From CAWKMN01 sp963850765 (lineage in GTDB: Bacteria; Chloroflexota; Anaerolineae; Aggregatilineales; Aggregatilineaceae): a stretch of DNA of 64,000 nt. Of the stretch, positions 18,017 through 27,062 are shown one piece after another. Both the position numbers and the translations under genes were made by a program. The DNA lies in assembly GCA_963850765.1 (NCBI GenBank), contig CAWKMN010000003.1, forward strand, positions 1,178,001 through 1,242,000, given 5' to 3'. Below the pieces are notes generated by a model. The model was not told the DNA's origin. It made no database searches and was given only the letters and a program-made list of their open reading frames with translations. How positions within the stretch are numbered: position 1 is the first letter of the stretch; every line of letters begins with the position of its first letter.

Positions 18017-18046
18017 TTCACCAAAATTCCGGTTGCCTGTTATACT
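18017..18046 (+). promoter_or_regulatory. Possible promoter for the ECF sigma gene
   Basis: TTCACC (18017-18022), an 18-base spacer, then TATACT (18041-18046), in the divergent spacer about 70 bases before the start codon. The -35 is weak. Confidence 0.4.
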
Positions 18047-18113
18047 CGCCCGATATTTTGAAGCTGTCCCGAACCTGCAACGTAACCTTTGGACGGACGA
18101 GGTGTTAGTACGC

Positions 18114-18725
18114 ATGACTGTGCCGGATACACTGGCGAACCGCAATTATACGGCGGCTGACGATGCTCAGTTAGTCACATGGGCCAAAGATGACACGGCC
18201 GCGTTCGGTGAGTTGTACACGCGCTACGTCAAACGAATTTACAACTACATTTACTACCGGACGGGCAGCCATCACGACGCCGAAGATCTGACATCCCGGG
18301 TGTTTTTCCGGGCCATGGCGCACATTGACAGCTATACCGATCGCGGGGTGCCTTTTTCGGCATGGCTCTACCGCATCGCGCACAATCTGGTCGCCAACTG
18401 GCACCGCGATCGGAGCCGTCAGAAGGTGGTTCCCCTCGATGAATATATCTCCAGCAGTTCGAGCAGCGCCGCTCCCGAAAGCGCGGCCGAACATCTGGAA
18501 GAAGCCGAAAAGCTGTTGGAGAGCCTGCGCGAACTGCCTGAAGAGCGGCAGCAGTTGTTGGTGCTGAAGTTTGTCGAGCGCCTGTCCAACGCCGAAATCG
18601 GTGCCGTTATGAACCGGACCGAGGGGGCGATCAAATCACTGTATCACCGCACGCTGCTCTCACTGCGGGACCGGCTGGAAGAAGAGCCGGAGTCCGAGCC
18701 GCGCCGCAAGCGTTTCGGGCTCTGA
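18114..18725 (+). CDS. ECF-type RNA polymerase sigma factor
   Basis: A 203-residue sigma-70-family protein with region 2 at about 25-90 (AFGELYTRYVKRIYNYIYYRT then an AEDLT motif) and region 4 at about 140-190 (LPEERQQLLVLKF, then NAEIGAVM and a KSLYHR recognition helix). Between them lies a Ser-rich linker. ATG 18114 is chosen because GAGGTG lies 9 bases upstream. The next gene encodes a small single-helix membrane protein in the position usual for an anti-sigma factor, which suggests regulation by that partner. The signal is unknown. Confidence 0.9.
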   Translation: MTVPDTLANRNYTAADDAQLVTWAKDDTAAFGELYTRYVKRIYNYIYYRTGSHHDAEDLTSRVFFRAMAHIDSYTDRGVPFSAWLYRIAHNLVANWHRDRSRQKVVPLDEYISSSSSSAAPESAAEHLEEAEKLLESLRELPEERQQLLVLKFVERLSNAEIGAVMNRTEGAIKSLYHRTLLSLRDRLEEEPESEPRRKRFGL

Positions 18726-18774
18726 GCGCCAGGCCAGCCTACACGATCGGACCATAGTGTATAGGAAAGAGGCC

Positions 18775-19188
18775 ATGAGACTGCCCATCATTTTTCGGAT
18801 TAACATGCGAAACCAGGTCGAAGATTTTTTGACTGCCCATACTGATGCGCTGATCTCAAAGTCTCCTGATGTCGATCGTCTTTTTGAGGAATATGATCAT
18901 TCGGTTCGACGTCAGGCTGAGGGGCTGATGGCCCTGGCAGAACAGATCAGCCGCCTGTTGGTCCCCGTTACACCATCCGAGCAGTTTGTTAACCGGCTGT
19001 ACCAGGAACTCACCGCGAATACCGTGCCTGGGCATATGTCCCTGTGGATGCGCATCCGAAGTTTGCCGCCGCGTACCCAACTGGCGGCAGGACTGGGTGG
19101 CGCGGCGATGACCGCCGGTGTGGTCTATATCGCCACGCGCACCATGCCGAACCCACTGGAATATTGGCGCAACCGCCACGTGGCTTAG
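18775..19188 (+). CDS. Small membrane protein next to ECF sigma factor (candidate anti-sigma partner)
   Basis: A 137-residue protein that I do not recognise. The first 100 residues are charged and helical, with no zinc-binding HxxxCxxC motif of classical anti-sigma factors. One hydrophobic helix lies at about 103-121, then a short tail. The ATG at 18775 has AGGAAAGAGG just upstream. It follows the sigma gene by 49 bases on the same strand, so a regulatory link is inferred from position only. Confidence 0.7.
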   Translation: MRLPIIFRINMRNQVEDFLTAHTDALISKSPDVDRLFEEYDHSVRRQAEGLMALAEQISRLLVPVTPSEQFVNRLYQELTANTVPGHMSLWMRIRSLPPRTQLAAGLGGAAMTAGVVYIATRTMPNPLEYWRNRHVA

Positions 19189-19241
19189 CCTGATCGTCAT
19201 CATCCGGTTCTGAAAAACTCCATTCAGAGGGGAAGAGACAG

Positions 19242-20375
19242 ATGCCTGAGCGATACGCCCGGATCACCGGCTGGGGAAAATATGTTCCCGAAAAGATCGT
19301 GACCAACCACGACCTCGCGCAGATCGTCGATACCAGCGACGAATGGATCACCACCCGGACCGGCATTAAAGAGCGCCGGATGCGAACCGAAAACGACACG
19401 ACGTCCAGCATGTCGGTGGAAGCGGCCCGGCAGGCGCTCGACGTCGCCGGAATCACAGCGGCCGACCTGGATCTGATTATCGTCGCCACATCCTCCCCCG
19501 ATTACCTGCTGCCCTCGGTTGCCAGCCAGGTCCAGCATTTGCTCGGCGCGGACTGCGGCGCATTTACCCTGGTCGCGGGCTGTTCCGGCTGGGTCTACGC
19601 GCTGACGACGGCCAGCCAGTTTATCACGAGCGGGGCCTATAACCGGATCCTGGTGGTCGGGGTCGAGATCATCTCCTTTGCGCTCGATTTTACGGATCGC
19701 ACGACGTGCGTGCTGTTTGGTGACGCGGCCGCGGCGACGATTGTGGAAGCCAGCAGCGAGCCGGGCGGCGTGTTAGCCTTCGAACTGGGATCGGACGGCT
19801 CCGGCGCGATGGCGCTGTATGTGCCCGATGGCGGTTCGACCAATGCCATCTCGCAGCGCACCGTGGACGAACGCCGCCAATATCTCCGTATGGACGGCCA
19901 GGAAGTTTTTAAGTTCGCCGTGCGGACGCTGGCCAGCTCGCTCAAACGCACCATCTATCAGGCGGGACTCACGCCGGACGACATCGACCTGTTTATTCCT
20001 CATCAGGCCAACGCACGGATCATCGAAGCGGCGGCGCGGCAGATGCGGGTCCCGCTGGACAAGTTCTATATGAACCTGGAGCGTTACGGGAATACGTCGG
20101 CGGCGTCGGTGCCGCTGGCGATGGTCGAGGCGATCGACGAAGGTCGCCTGAAGGATGGGGATCGTGTGGCGATGTGCGCGTTTGGGGCCGGGCTGACCTG
20201 GGCTACGGTCGTGCTGCAAATGGGCACAGGCGAAATCAGTGCCGCGCATATGTTGTTCTCCGCCGGGCGCGCGCGTTATCTCGCCCGCCGCACCTCTGAT
20301 GCCGTGCTCGATACGGCGCAGTCCGCGCTGCTGCCGCTGTACGCGTTCCTGTACCAGCGCCGCAAGAAGAAATAA
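19242..20375 (+). CDS. fabH: 3-oxoacyl-ACP synthase III (KAS III)
   Basis: A 377-residue thiolase-fold enzyme that condenses an acyl-CoA primer with malonyl-ACP to begin fatty acid synthesis. The Cys-His-Asn triad is complete: C114 in VAGCSG, H254 in IPHQANARI and N284 in RYGNTSAAS. The GFGAGLTW-like C-terminal motif is present. It is about 50 residues longer than typical FabH because of a basic C-terminal tail ending in RRKKK. No other fatty-acid genes are adjacent. A homologue acting in another ketosynthase pathway cannot be excluded. Confidence 0.92.
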   Translation: MPERYARITGWGKYVPEKIVTNHDLAQIVDTSDEWITTRTGIKERRMRTENDTTSSMSVEAARQALDVAGITAADLDLIIVATSSPDYLLPSVASQVQHLLGADCGAFTLVAGCSGWVYALTTASQFITSGAYNRILVVGVEIISFALDFTDRTTCVLFGDAAAATIVEASSEPGGVLAFELGSDGSGAMALYVPDGGSTNAISQRTVDERRQYLRMDGQEVFKFAVRTLASSLKRTIYQAGLTPDDIDLFIPHQANARIIEAAARQMRVPLDKFYMNLERYGNTSAASVPLAMVEAIDEGRLKDGDRVAMCAFGAGLTWATVVLQMGTGEISAAHMLFSAGRARYLARRTSDAVLDTAQSALLPLYAFLYQRRKKK

Positions 20376-20408
20376 GCCGCGCAGCTTCCATTGCTCAAAA
20401 TCATTACG

Positions 20409-20440
20409 CCCCGGTCTATAGTAGGCCGGGGTTTTGTTTG
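20409..20440 (+). terminator. Rho-independent terminator after fabH
   Basis: A CCCCGG/CCGGGG stem (20409-20414 with 20426-20431), followed by TTTTGTTTG. Confidence 0.8.
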
Positions 20441-20444
20441 GTTT

Positions 20445-20473
20445 TGAGTTATGAGTTGTGAGTCATGAGTCAG
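20445..20473. repeat. TGAGT-type degenerate short tandem repeat, copy 1
   Basis: Four head-to-tail units of the form TGAGTyr (TGAGTTA, TGAGTTG, TGAGTCA, TGAGTCA). Related stretches occur at 26058-26126, 34943-35041 and 59065-59091. Confidence 0.6.
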
Positions 20474-20488
20474 GGCTTATGCTCGATC

Positions 20489-20650
20489 GGCCTCACCCCC
20501 GGCGGGCGTTCCCTTCGGGGCTGCCCGCTTTCCCCCTCTCCAGCCAAGTTAGAGAGGGGGATGTACAGGCCCGACCTCCTCCTCTCTGGCTGTGCCGGCT
20601 GAGGGGCAAGCGTGCTGTCCCGCTAGCGGGCGCACGCCAGGGGTGAGGCC
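20489..20650. repeat. MITE-like fold-back element, copy 2
   Basis: 162 bases bounded by 16-bp inverted repeats that differ at one position (GGCCTCACCCCCGGCG at the left, complement of GGCCTCACCCCTGGCG at the right). The interior has further CT/AG-rich palindromes and no coding capacity. Confidence 0.65.
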
Positions 20651-20868
20651 AGCCAAAAAATCAACTGGCATAAGACCCGCGTCAGAAATGAACAATTTCG
20701 GCACCGTTTCCCGCTGAATCCTCTCCAACCCGCACAACCGCCCCAGCTAGCAGTTTTCTGGGGGCAGGAGTATCCTTACCTTACGAACCGCGCGAAAGCG
20801 GCGCGCCGTGTCGTTTGGCGCTGCCGGCACGGTAATCCAGGCTGAATGGATCAACGAGGAAAAAACTG

Positions 20869-21738
20869 ATGAGTGAAGTACAGGCAAATCCGCTTGAGGC
20901 CGCCCGGAAACTCACCGCTGAACTGCGCCAGCAGGCCGGTGGTGATCTCCAAATCAAACTGGGCGAGCTTGAGCGCCTGCTCGAGGCAGCGCAGCGGCGC
21001 GGCGAAGGCCAGGACGCCAGCACCCTGCGCCAGCAGATCGACGAGATGATCACCACCAATGCCCAGTTCAATTCGGTCATGGTCCACGAAATCCGGGTGC
21101 CGATGACCAGCATTCGCGGCTATGCCGACATGCTGTCGAAGAACGTAGTCGGAGAGTTGAACGAAATGCAGCAGCAGTTCGTCGAAACAATCCGCTCGAA
21201 CGTGATCCGTATGGAGCACCTCGTCACCGACATCAGCGACATCAGCAAAATACGTTCGGGGCGGATTCGTTACGACGCCAAAATGGATTTTTACAAAAAC
21301 ATTGCCATGCAGGCCGAAAAGACCCACGCCGAACTGGCCGCGCAGCACAAGCATACGCTCACTTTTGAAACACCGGACGGCCTGCCGGTGCTCAATCTGG
21401 ACAGCGCGCGCCTGACCCAGGCGCTAAACAAGCTGATCCACAACGCGCTGCAATACACGCCGGACGGCGGCCAGGTCACCGTGCGCGCGGAACGGGTCGA
21501 TAGCAAACTGAAAGTCACGGTGATCGATAACGGCGTCGGCATGTCGCCCGACGAACAGACCCACATAGGCGAGGTGTTCTGGCGGGCCGACAACGAACAT
21601 GTCCGTTCCTTCAAGGGGCATGGCCTGGGGCTGCCGATCGCCATGGGGTTTGTCCAGCAGATGGGCGGCGAATTTTTCTTTATGAGTGAAACCGGCAAGG
21701 GCAGCCAGTGCGGTTTTGTCGTACCGGGCAGCGGCTGA
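20869..21738 (+). CDS. Cytoplasmic sensor histidine kinase
   Basis: A 289-residue protein with an N-terminal helical segment (about 1-65), a HisKA dimerisation domain with phospho-acceptor H73 in VHEIRVPMTS, and a HATPase_c domain (N box NKLIHNALQYTP, G1 DNGVGM, G2 GHGLGLPIA). There is no membrane helix or recognisable sensor domain, so any input probably comes through partner proteins. GAGGAAAAAACTG precedes the ATG. The nearest regulators are the orphan OmpR-type protein at 17262-17954 and genes far downstream, so pairing is unknown. Confidence 0.9.
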   Translation: MSEVQANPLEAARKLTAELRQQAGGDLQIKLGELERLLEAAQRRGEGQDASTLRQQIDEMITTNAQFNSVMVHEIRVPMTSIRGYADMLSKNVVGELNEMQQQFVETIRSNVIRMEHLVTDISDISKIRSGRIRYDAKMDFYKNIAMQAEKTHAELAAQHKHTLTFETPDGLPVLNLDSARLTQALNKLIHNALQYTPDGGQVTVRAERVDSKLKVTVIDNGVGMSPDEQTHIGEVFWRADNEHVRSFKGHGLGLPIAMGFVQQMGGEFFFMSETGKGSQCGFVVPGSG

Positions 21739-21792
21739 TGAACATGTAATAATATCTTATTGAGATACCACAGTTTATGCGGAGGATGGTCC

Positions 21793-22938
21793 GTGAATTT
21801 ACACGAGTACCAGTCGAAATTACGTTTTGCAGAGTTTGGAATTCCCACCCCAAAAGGCCGCGTGGCACACTCCCCCCAGCAAGCCTATGAGATCGCCAAA
21901 GAGTTCAGCGGGCCGGTGGTCGTCAAAGCCCAGGTATTGACCGGCGGGCGTGGCAAAGCCGGCGGCGTTAAACTGGCGCAGACCCCCGCCGAAGCGCAGG
22001 AGCGCGCCGACGCGATCCTGGGTATGGACATCAAGGGCCACAAAGTGGTGAAAGTCCTCGTAGATCCCGCGTCCGAAATCAAGGCGGAGATCTATCTCGG
22101 TGTGACCAATGACCGCGCCGCACGCAAGCCGCTGATTATGGCGAGCGCCGAGGGTGGCATGGACATCGAGGAAGTGAACCGCGTGTCGCCCGAAAAGATC
22201 GTCCGCGAGCATATCGACCCGTTCCTGGGCCTGCGCGATTACCAGATCCGCAACCTCGCTTATGGGATCGATCTCCCGCGCGAATTGTGGAAGCAGTTTA
22301 TGAACATCGCGCGCGGCCTGTATCGCTGTTATGTCGAGAGCGACGCGACGCTGGCCGAGATCAACCCGCTCATTATCGATGGCAGCGGAAACCTGCTGGC
22401 AGTGGATGGCAAAATCTCGATTGATGACAACGCCCTCTACCGTCACCCGGAACTGGCGGATATGCGCGATACCAGCGCCGAGCCTGCCGCCGAAACCCAG
22501 GCGCGCGCCGCCGGCCTGAGCTACATCAAGCTGGATGGCGAGATCGGCTGCATGGTGAACGGCGCAGGGTTGGCGATGACCACGATGGATATGACCAAAC
22601 TGTTTGGCGGCTCCCCGGCCAATTTTCTGGATATTGGCGGCGGCGCAAAAGCGGAAACCGTCGCGGCGGCGCTGCGCATCATCCTGGCCGACTCCAATGT
22701 GAAAGCCGTGTTGTTTAACATCTTTGGCGGCATCACCCGCTGCGACGAGGTGGCGCTGGGCATCCTGGCCGCGCTGAAGGAAATCCAGGTGGATCTGCCG
22801 ATGGTGGTTCGACTGGTCGGCACCAATGAAGAAGAGGGCCGCCGGCTGTTGGATGAAGCACACATCCCCAACATGGTCACCGCCCAGACGCTGGCCGAGG
22901 CCGCCCAAAAAGCGGTCGCCGCATCCAAGAGCGCATGA
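21793..22938 (+). CDS. sucC: Succinyl-CoA synthetase (ADP-forming) beta subunit
   Basis: A 381-residue ATP-grasp subunit of the TCA-cycle enzyme that makes succinate and ATP/GTP from succinyl-CoA. It begins with the family signature NLHEYQSK and contains VVKAQVLTGGRGKAGGVK (nucleotide binding) and the NIFGGITRCDEVA motif near the C-terminus. The GTG at 21793 is the start, because GGAGG lies 7 bases upstream and the family begins at this position. It forms an operon with sucD 30 bases downstream. Confidence 0.97.
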   Translation: MNLHEYQSKLRFAEFGIPTPKGRVAHSPQQAYEIAKEFSGPVVVKAQVLTGGRGKAGGVKLAQTPAEAQERADAILGMDIKGHKVVKVLVDPASEIKAEIYLGVTNDRAARKPLIMASAEGGMDIEEVNRVSPEKIVREHIDPFLGLRDYQIRNLAYGIDLPRELWKQFMNIARGLYRCYVESDATLAEINPLIIDGSGNLLAVDGKISIDDNALYRHPELADMRDTSAEPAAETQARAAGLSYIKLDGEIGCMVNGAGLAMTTMDMTKLFGGSPANFLDIGGGAKAETVAAALRIILADSNVKAVLFNIFGGITRCDEVALGILAALKEIQVDLPMVVRLVGTNEEEGRRLLDEAHIPNMVTAQTLAEAAQKAVAASKSA

Positions 22939-22968
22939 GAACCGGTCAGGACAAAAAAGGACGACACA

Positions 22969-23823
22969 ATGGCAATTCTTGTCGATAAACATACGCGGCT
23001 GATTGTGCAGGGCATCACCGGGCGCGAAGGACTGTTTCACACCGAGCAGATGATCGAATATGGGACCAACGTCGTGGCAGGGGTCACGCCCGGCAAAGGT
23101 GGCGAATGGGCGCTGGGCAAGCCGGTATTCGATACGGTCAAGACGGCAAAAGAGTCCACCGAAGCCAACGCGACGATTATTTACGTGCCGGCGGCGTTTG
23201 CGGTGGATGCGATCTACGAGGCGATCGACGCGGGGATTGCGCTGATCGTGTGTATCACCGAGGGCGTGCCCGTGCTCGATATGATGAAAGTCCGCGCCCG
23301 CCTGGATCAAAGCGACAGCCGCCTGATCGGCCCTAACTGCCCCGGCCTGCTCACACCGGGACAGGCGAAGGTCGGCATTATGCCGGGACACATCGCCATG
23401 CCGGGATCGGTCGGGGTGGTGTCGCGCAGCGGCACACTGACCTATGAGGTGGTCTACGCCCTCAGCCAGCGCGGGATCGGACAGAGCACCTGTGTCGGGA
23501 TCGGCGGCGATCCGGTCAACGGCACCAATTTCATCGACGTGCTGAACATGTTCGAGGAAGACACGCAGACGGAAAAAGTCGTGATGATCGGGGAGATCGG
23601 CGGCACGGACGAAGAAAAAGCCGCCCGGTATATCGCCAACTATATGACCAAGCCGGTGGTATCCTTCATCGCCGGGCAGACCGCCCCGCCCGGCAAGCGG
23701 ATGGGGCATGCTGGCGCGATCGTCGAAGGCGGCAGCGGCACGGCCGCAGATAAGATCGCCGCGCTCACCGCCGCCGGGGTGAAGGTTGCTGAGCACCCGG
23801 AGCAGATCCCGGATTTGCTGTAG
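22969..23823 (+). CDS. sucD: Succinyl-CoA synthetase alpha subunit
   Basis: A 284-residue CoA-binding subunit. The N-terminal CoA domain (VQGITGREG, then GVTPGKGG) and the phosphohistidine H247 in MGHAGAIVEGG are clear. Together with SucC it carries the phosphohistidine intermediate. Length and motifs are standard and the gene is complete. Confidence 0.97.
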   Translation: MAILVDKHTRLIVQGITGREGLFHTEQMIEYGTNVVAGVTPGKGGEWALGKPVFDTVKTAKESTEANATIIYVPAAFAVDAIYEAIDAGIALIVCITEGVPVLDMMKVRARLDQSDSRLIGPNCPGLLTPGQAKVGIMPGHIAMPGSVGVVSRSGTLTYEVVYALSQRGIGQSTCVGIGGDPVNGTNFIDVLNMFEEDTQTEKVVMIGEIGGTDEEKAARYIANYMTKPVVSFIAGQTAPPGKRMGHAGAIVEGGSGTAADKIAALTAAGVKVAEHPEQIPDLL

Positions 23824-23867
23824 CAGATCAATACCTCGACACCGCAGAAAACCAAATGACGTGATTT

Positions 23868-23922
23868 TGTAGGGGAGCACCTCCGTGTGCTCCCTGGGCG
23901 GACACAGAGGTCCGCCCCTACA
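23868..23922. repeat. Double-hairpin repeat with TGTAGGGG ends between convergent genes
   Basis: A 55-base element starting with TGTAGGGG and ending with CCCCTACA. Inside are two adjacent hairpins: GGAGCAC/GTGCTCC and GGGCGGAC/GTCCGCCC. It lies between the convergent sucD and amidase genes and could terminate both. The right part resembles the hairpin at 33203-33228. Confidence 0.65.
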
Positions 23923-23933
23923 CAAGCCCTCTT

Positions 23934-25554
23934 CTACTTCACATCCAGCGGCGGGCACAGCGCGTGAAAACCGGCGGCGTCCTGGTAGGCTTTCGCCACC
24001 GCCAGCGCGGCTGCTTCGCCATATAACCGCCCGGTAAACGTAATACTGGACGGCTTCCCGTTTTCCGTCACCCCATTGGGAACGGCTACCGCCGGGTGCC
24101 CGGTCAGGTTCGTGAGAATCAGCGTGCTGCTGAACGACGGAGCAACGTATACATCAATGTCCTGCATGATCGACGCCATCGCGCGCATCAGCAGCGTGCG
24201 GACGCGGTTGGCCTGGATGTACTCGACGGCGGGGATCAGCCGCGCGGTGCGGAAGACGTTCGGCCAGGCGTCTTTGATCTGCCGGGTGAGCAGATCGTCG
24301 CGATTGCTGAGGGTAAGCTCACTAAAATAGGCGGCAGCCTCCGCTTCAAGGATCAGGGTCAGGGCTTCATAGGTCTGCGCGGGATAATCGGGCAGCGCCA
24401 TCGGGATCAGATTTACGCCGAGCGAGCGCAGCACGTCTAACGTCTGATCGTCCAGCGCTTTCTGTTCGTGAGCGTCGTCGAACGCGCTCTGCACATAGCC
24501 GATCCGCAAATCGGCGGGCTTGAGATCGGGATTCCAGTTGAAGGGGTAATCCGTCACCGTCAGATCGTGACTGTCCGGCCCATAGATGGCGTTAAAGACC
24601 CATGCGCAGTCCTCAACCGAACGCGCCAGCGGGCCGATCTTGTCCATCGTCCAACTGAGCGCCATGGCCCCGTGACGGCTGACGCGGCCAAAGGTGGGCC
24701 GCAGCCCCGTAACGCGGCACTGCGTCGAAGGTGAGACGATCGAGCCATACGTCTCGGTGCCGATGGCAAAACCGACCAATCCCCCCGCGACCGCTGCCGC
24801 CGATCCCGCCGATGAGCCGCTCGACCCTTCTTCGACGTTCCAGGGGGTGCGTGTCATCCCGCCGAACCAGACATCGCCCCAGGCCAGCGCGCCAACCGAC
24901 AGCTTGGCGATCAGCACCGCGCCGGCTGCGTCCAGCCGCTCGACCACGGTCGCATCCAGATCGAGCATCTGATCCTGGTAGGGTTCCGCGCCCCAGGTGG
25001 TCGGATACCCGCGTACCGCCAACAGGTCCTTGACGCCCCACGGGATGCCATGCAGCGGCCCGCGATAGTGCCCGGCGGCGATCTCCGCATCGGCGCGGCG
25101 TGCCTGCTCCATGGCGCGCTCCTCGGTGAGCGTGATCACACAGTGCAGCACCGGATCATACCGTTTCAGGCGAGCCAGATACATCTGGGTCAGCGCCACG
25201 GATGTGACCTGCCGGGTGCGGATCAGGTGCGCCAAGTGCGTCACCGGCCAGAAGGCGACGTCTTCCAGGTTGGCCGGCAGCGGCGGGGCCTCGGTGGCAC
25301 TCAGGATAAAGGGCTGCCGTTCCGTGTCAAACACCATCCCCGGCAGGCGCGGATCGAAGGCGAACGCGGGCGGCACGCTGTTATCGAGCGCGATGTCGCG
25401 CAGGATGCCGTAATGGTCCCGGTGTTCCTGCACCCCTTCGCGCATCAGTTCGCGCTCACTCTGGCGTAAATTCGAGTCCGATTACCTGCTCGGCAGTGGC
25501 TAGCTGATCGAGGGTGATGTCGCTGCTGGTGGGATTGGTGGATGAGGTGGTCAT
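23934..25554 (-). CDS. Amidase-signature hydrolase, frameshifted near its start
   Basis: An amidase-signature enzyme hydrolysing C-N amide bonds. The Ser-Ser-Lys triad is visible: Lys in GVKDLL, the cis-Ser in the SSGSSAGSAAA region and the nucleophilic Ser in ETYGSIVSPS. The longest open frame begins at 25445, but an ATG at 25554 with a G-rich ribosome-binding site opens a segment ending in EQVIGLEFTPE. It then hits TGA at 25456-25458, while the other frame continues ERELMREGV. One extra base at about 25458 reconciles both into FTPEERELMREGV. GatA is less likely because no gatB/C is nearby. The substrate is unknown. Confidence 0.85.
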
Positions 25555-25628
25555 GGTTCCCCCTGGACTGGGACGCATCGGTACAGAGTCTAAAGTCGTA
25601 TTACAGGTTCGGTCGTGCCTGTTCGGCA

Positions 25629-26035
25629 TCAGGCTTCGGGTTTATTGAGATCCTGAAACAGCGTGATTTGCAGGCCGTCCGGTGATTGCAGGCGACATTA
25701 TGGTGGTTCCAGGGAGTCATGACAGGCTCGTGGACGAGCGTCGCGCCCTGCTTGAGCAACGCCGCGACGGCCTTTTCGAGATCGGGGACCTGGATTGCAA
25801 GACGGATCTGCCCACTCACCCGCCGCCCGGCTTCAATCTGATCGACGGCCGCGGCGTGCTGCTGGTCGATGATCTCCAGAGTTGCGCGGCCCATCTCAAA
25901 CAGGATGCCCTGCCCCTGGTCGCTGGTCCAGATCTCGGCAGGCTCTAACCCCAGGCCCTCCTGATAAAAGCGGACCAGCCGCTCATAATCATCGGCGGTG
26001 AGGGCCACGCGCAGTTCAAAGACGGATGGTGGCAT
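25629..26035 (-). CDS. VOC-family (glyoxalase-like) protein, frameshifted near the 3' end
   Basis: A vicinal-oxygen-chelate fold protein of about 135 residues (beta-alpha-beta-beta-beta repeat beginning FELRVALTADDYERLVRFYQ). The open frame runs to 25601 with an atypical tail after NHHNVA. In another frame from about 25693 the sequence reads LQSPDGLQITLFQDLNKPEA followed by TGA at 25629-25631, a classic VOC C-terminus. A single missing base near 25693 therefore explains it. Members are glyoxalases, dioxygenases or resistance proteins, and the substrate is not predictable here. Confidence 0.82.
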
Positions 26036-26057
26036 GGTAGCTCCTTTGGAATAGCTT

Positions 26058-26126
26058 TGAGTTGTGAGTTTTCGAGTCAGGACTATGGGCTTGACTCATA
26101 ACTCACAGACTTCACGACTCATCACC
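26058..26126. repeat. TGAGT-type degenerate repeat, copy 2 (fold-back)
   Basis: TGAGTTG/TGAGTTT units on the left and complementary ACTCATAACTCA-type units on the right, so the two halves can pair. It lies upstream of the VOC gene. Confidence 0.55.
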
Positions 26127-26200
26127 CTGATTCGCACTCCGCCATCTGATTTCCCCGTAACTCCCTGTATAAGTATAGCATAGGCAAACAAGCACGGTAT

Positions 26201-26228
26201 TGACCCCGCCTACGCAGTATGGTATGCT
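26201..26228 (+). promoter_or_regulatory. Sigma-70-type promoter of the T-box operon
   Basis: TTGACC (26201-26206), a 16-base spacer, then TATGCT (26223-26228). Transcription would begin near 26235, at the 5' end of the T-box leader. Confidence 0.75.
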
Positions 26229-26234
26229 GGCGCT

Positions 26235-26550
26235 ATCTTAAAAGCGACGACGGAAACGAGTACGCGCTGCTGTACCTCTCAGCGAATCCGGGCCGGGTGC
26301 GAGCCGGATAGGGAACCAGGGCGGAAAATCCTTCCTGAGCTGCAAGCTGAACGCGCCCACGCGCTCGTAGCGCGCATGCGCCAGTAAGCTGGGCCGGATT
26401 GGTCCCCGTTAACCGGACCGCGCCATAGGGTGAACCATAATACCCTTGTGGCGGCCAAGCGCCCTGCCTGTTTGGCAGGGAAGCAGGGTGGTACCGCGCG
26501 AGCTACGCTCCCGTCCCTGAATTTGTCAGGGTGGGAGTTTTTTGTTTTTG
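26235..26550 (+). promoter_or_regulatory. T-box leader (probably tRNA-Ile-sensing) upstream of the GNAT-TPR-ileS operon
   Basis: The conserved T-box AGGGTGGTACCGCG is at 26485-26498. The terminator follows: CTCCC (26508-26512) with GGGAG (26533-26537), an inner TCCCTGA/TCAGGG stem, and a T-run from 26538. Stem I looks ultrashort: the AGTA motif (26259-26262) is followed directly by a CGCTG/CAGCG hairpin (26265-26284) and then AATCC. The likely specifier is ATC (Ile) at 26286-26288, which fits ileS downstream and the known ultrashort stem I class of ileS leaders. An alternative register would read TCC (Ser). When uncharged tRNA binds, the antiterminator forms and the operon is transcribed. Confidence 0.85.
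26508..26550 (+). terminator. Conditional terminator of the first T-box leader
   Basis: A two-part GC-rich stem followed by TTTTTTGTTTTT, competing with the T-box antiterminator at 26485-26498. Confidence 0.85.
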
Positions 26551-26561
26551 GGAGACGGTGC

Positions 26562-27053
26562 ATGGCAGAGAATGTGACCATCCGGCCCGCAGCGCCGCAG
26601 GATCAGGACGCGATCGCCCGGCTGTGGCAGGCGCTCACCGATTATCACGTCGGGCTGGATGCGCGGCTGCCCACGGCGGCATCCGGCGCGGCCGGGAATT
26701 ACGCGGCGCGGCTGCTGGAACGGCGTGACGATCCTGATACGCGCACATTCGTCGCCGAGGTCGATGGGCAGGTCGTCGGCTATATCCTGGGGGCCGTGAT
26801 CGATATGCACGCGGACCTGTTCGAATACGTGGACTCTGGGTTTATCGCGGATGTATTCGTGGATCCGGCCTACCGGCGCAGAGGGATCGCGCGGCGGCTG
26901 TTCGAGACGATCAGCGCGTGGTTTGCCGAACAGGGTGTGCATCTCGTCGAATGGCAGGTCGCGTCGCAAAACCTGGAAGCGATCCTGTTCTGGGAAGCGG
27001 TCGGCGGCAAGCCGATCACGGTTCGGATGCAGAAGAGTCTGGATGGCGGCTAG
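26562..27053 (+). CDS. GNAT-family N-acetyltransferase (T-box operon)
   Basis: A 163-residue acetyl-CoA-dependent acetyltransferase. The GNAT acetyl-CoA loop VDPAYRRRGIARRLFE (about 103-118) matches the Q/RxxGxG/A motif, and the beta-strand pattern is complete. It is the first gene after the T-box terminator, with GGGAGACGGTGC before the ATG. Its presence in an operon controlled by tRNA-Ile charging is unusual. It might acetylate a translation-related target, but the substrate is unknown. Confidence 0.88.
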   Translation: MAENVTIRPAAPQDQDAIARLWQALTDYHVGLDARLPTAASGAAGNYAARLLERRDDPDTRTFVAEVDGQVVGYILGAVIDMHADLFEYVDSGFIADVFVDPAYRRRGIARRLFETISAWFAEQGVHLVEWQVASQNLEAILFWEAVGGKPITVRMQKSLDGG

Positions 27054-27062
27054 CCGGTGTGG

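Larger units (their letters stand above)
20441..20868. other. Intergenic region rich in repeats between fabH and a histidine kinase gene
   Basis: It contains a short degenerate TGAGT-type tandem repeat (20445-20473) and a 162-base fold-back element (20489-20650). The remaining 220 bases hold no gene I can support; they should include the kinase promoter. Confidence 0.6.
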
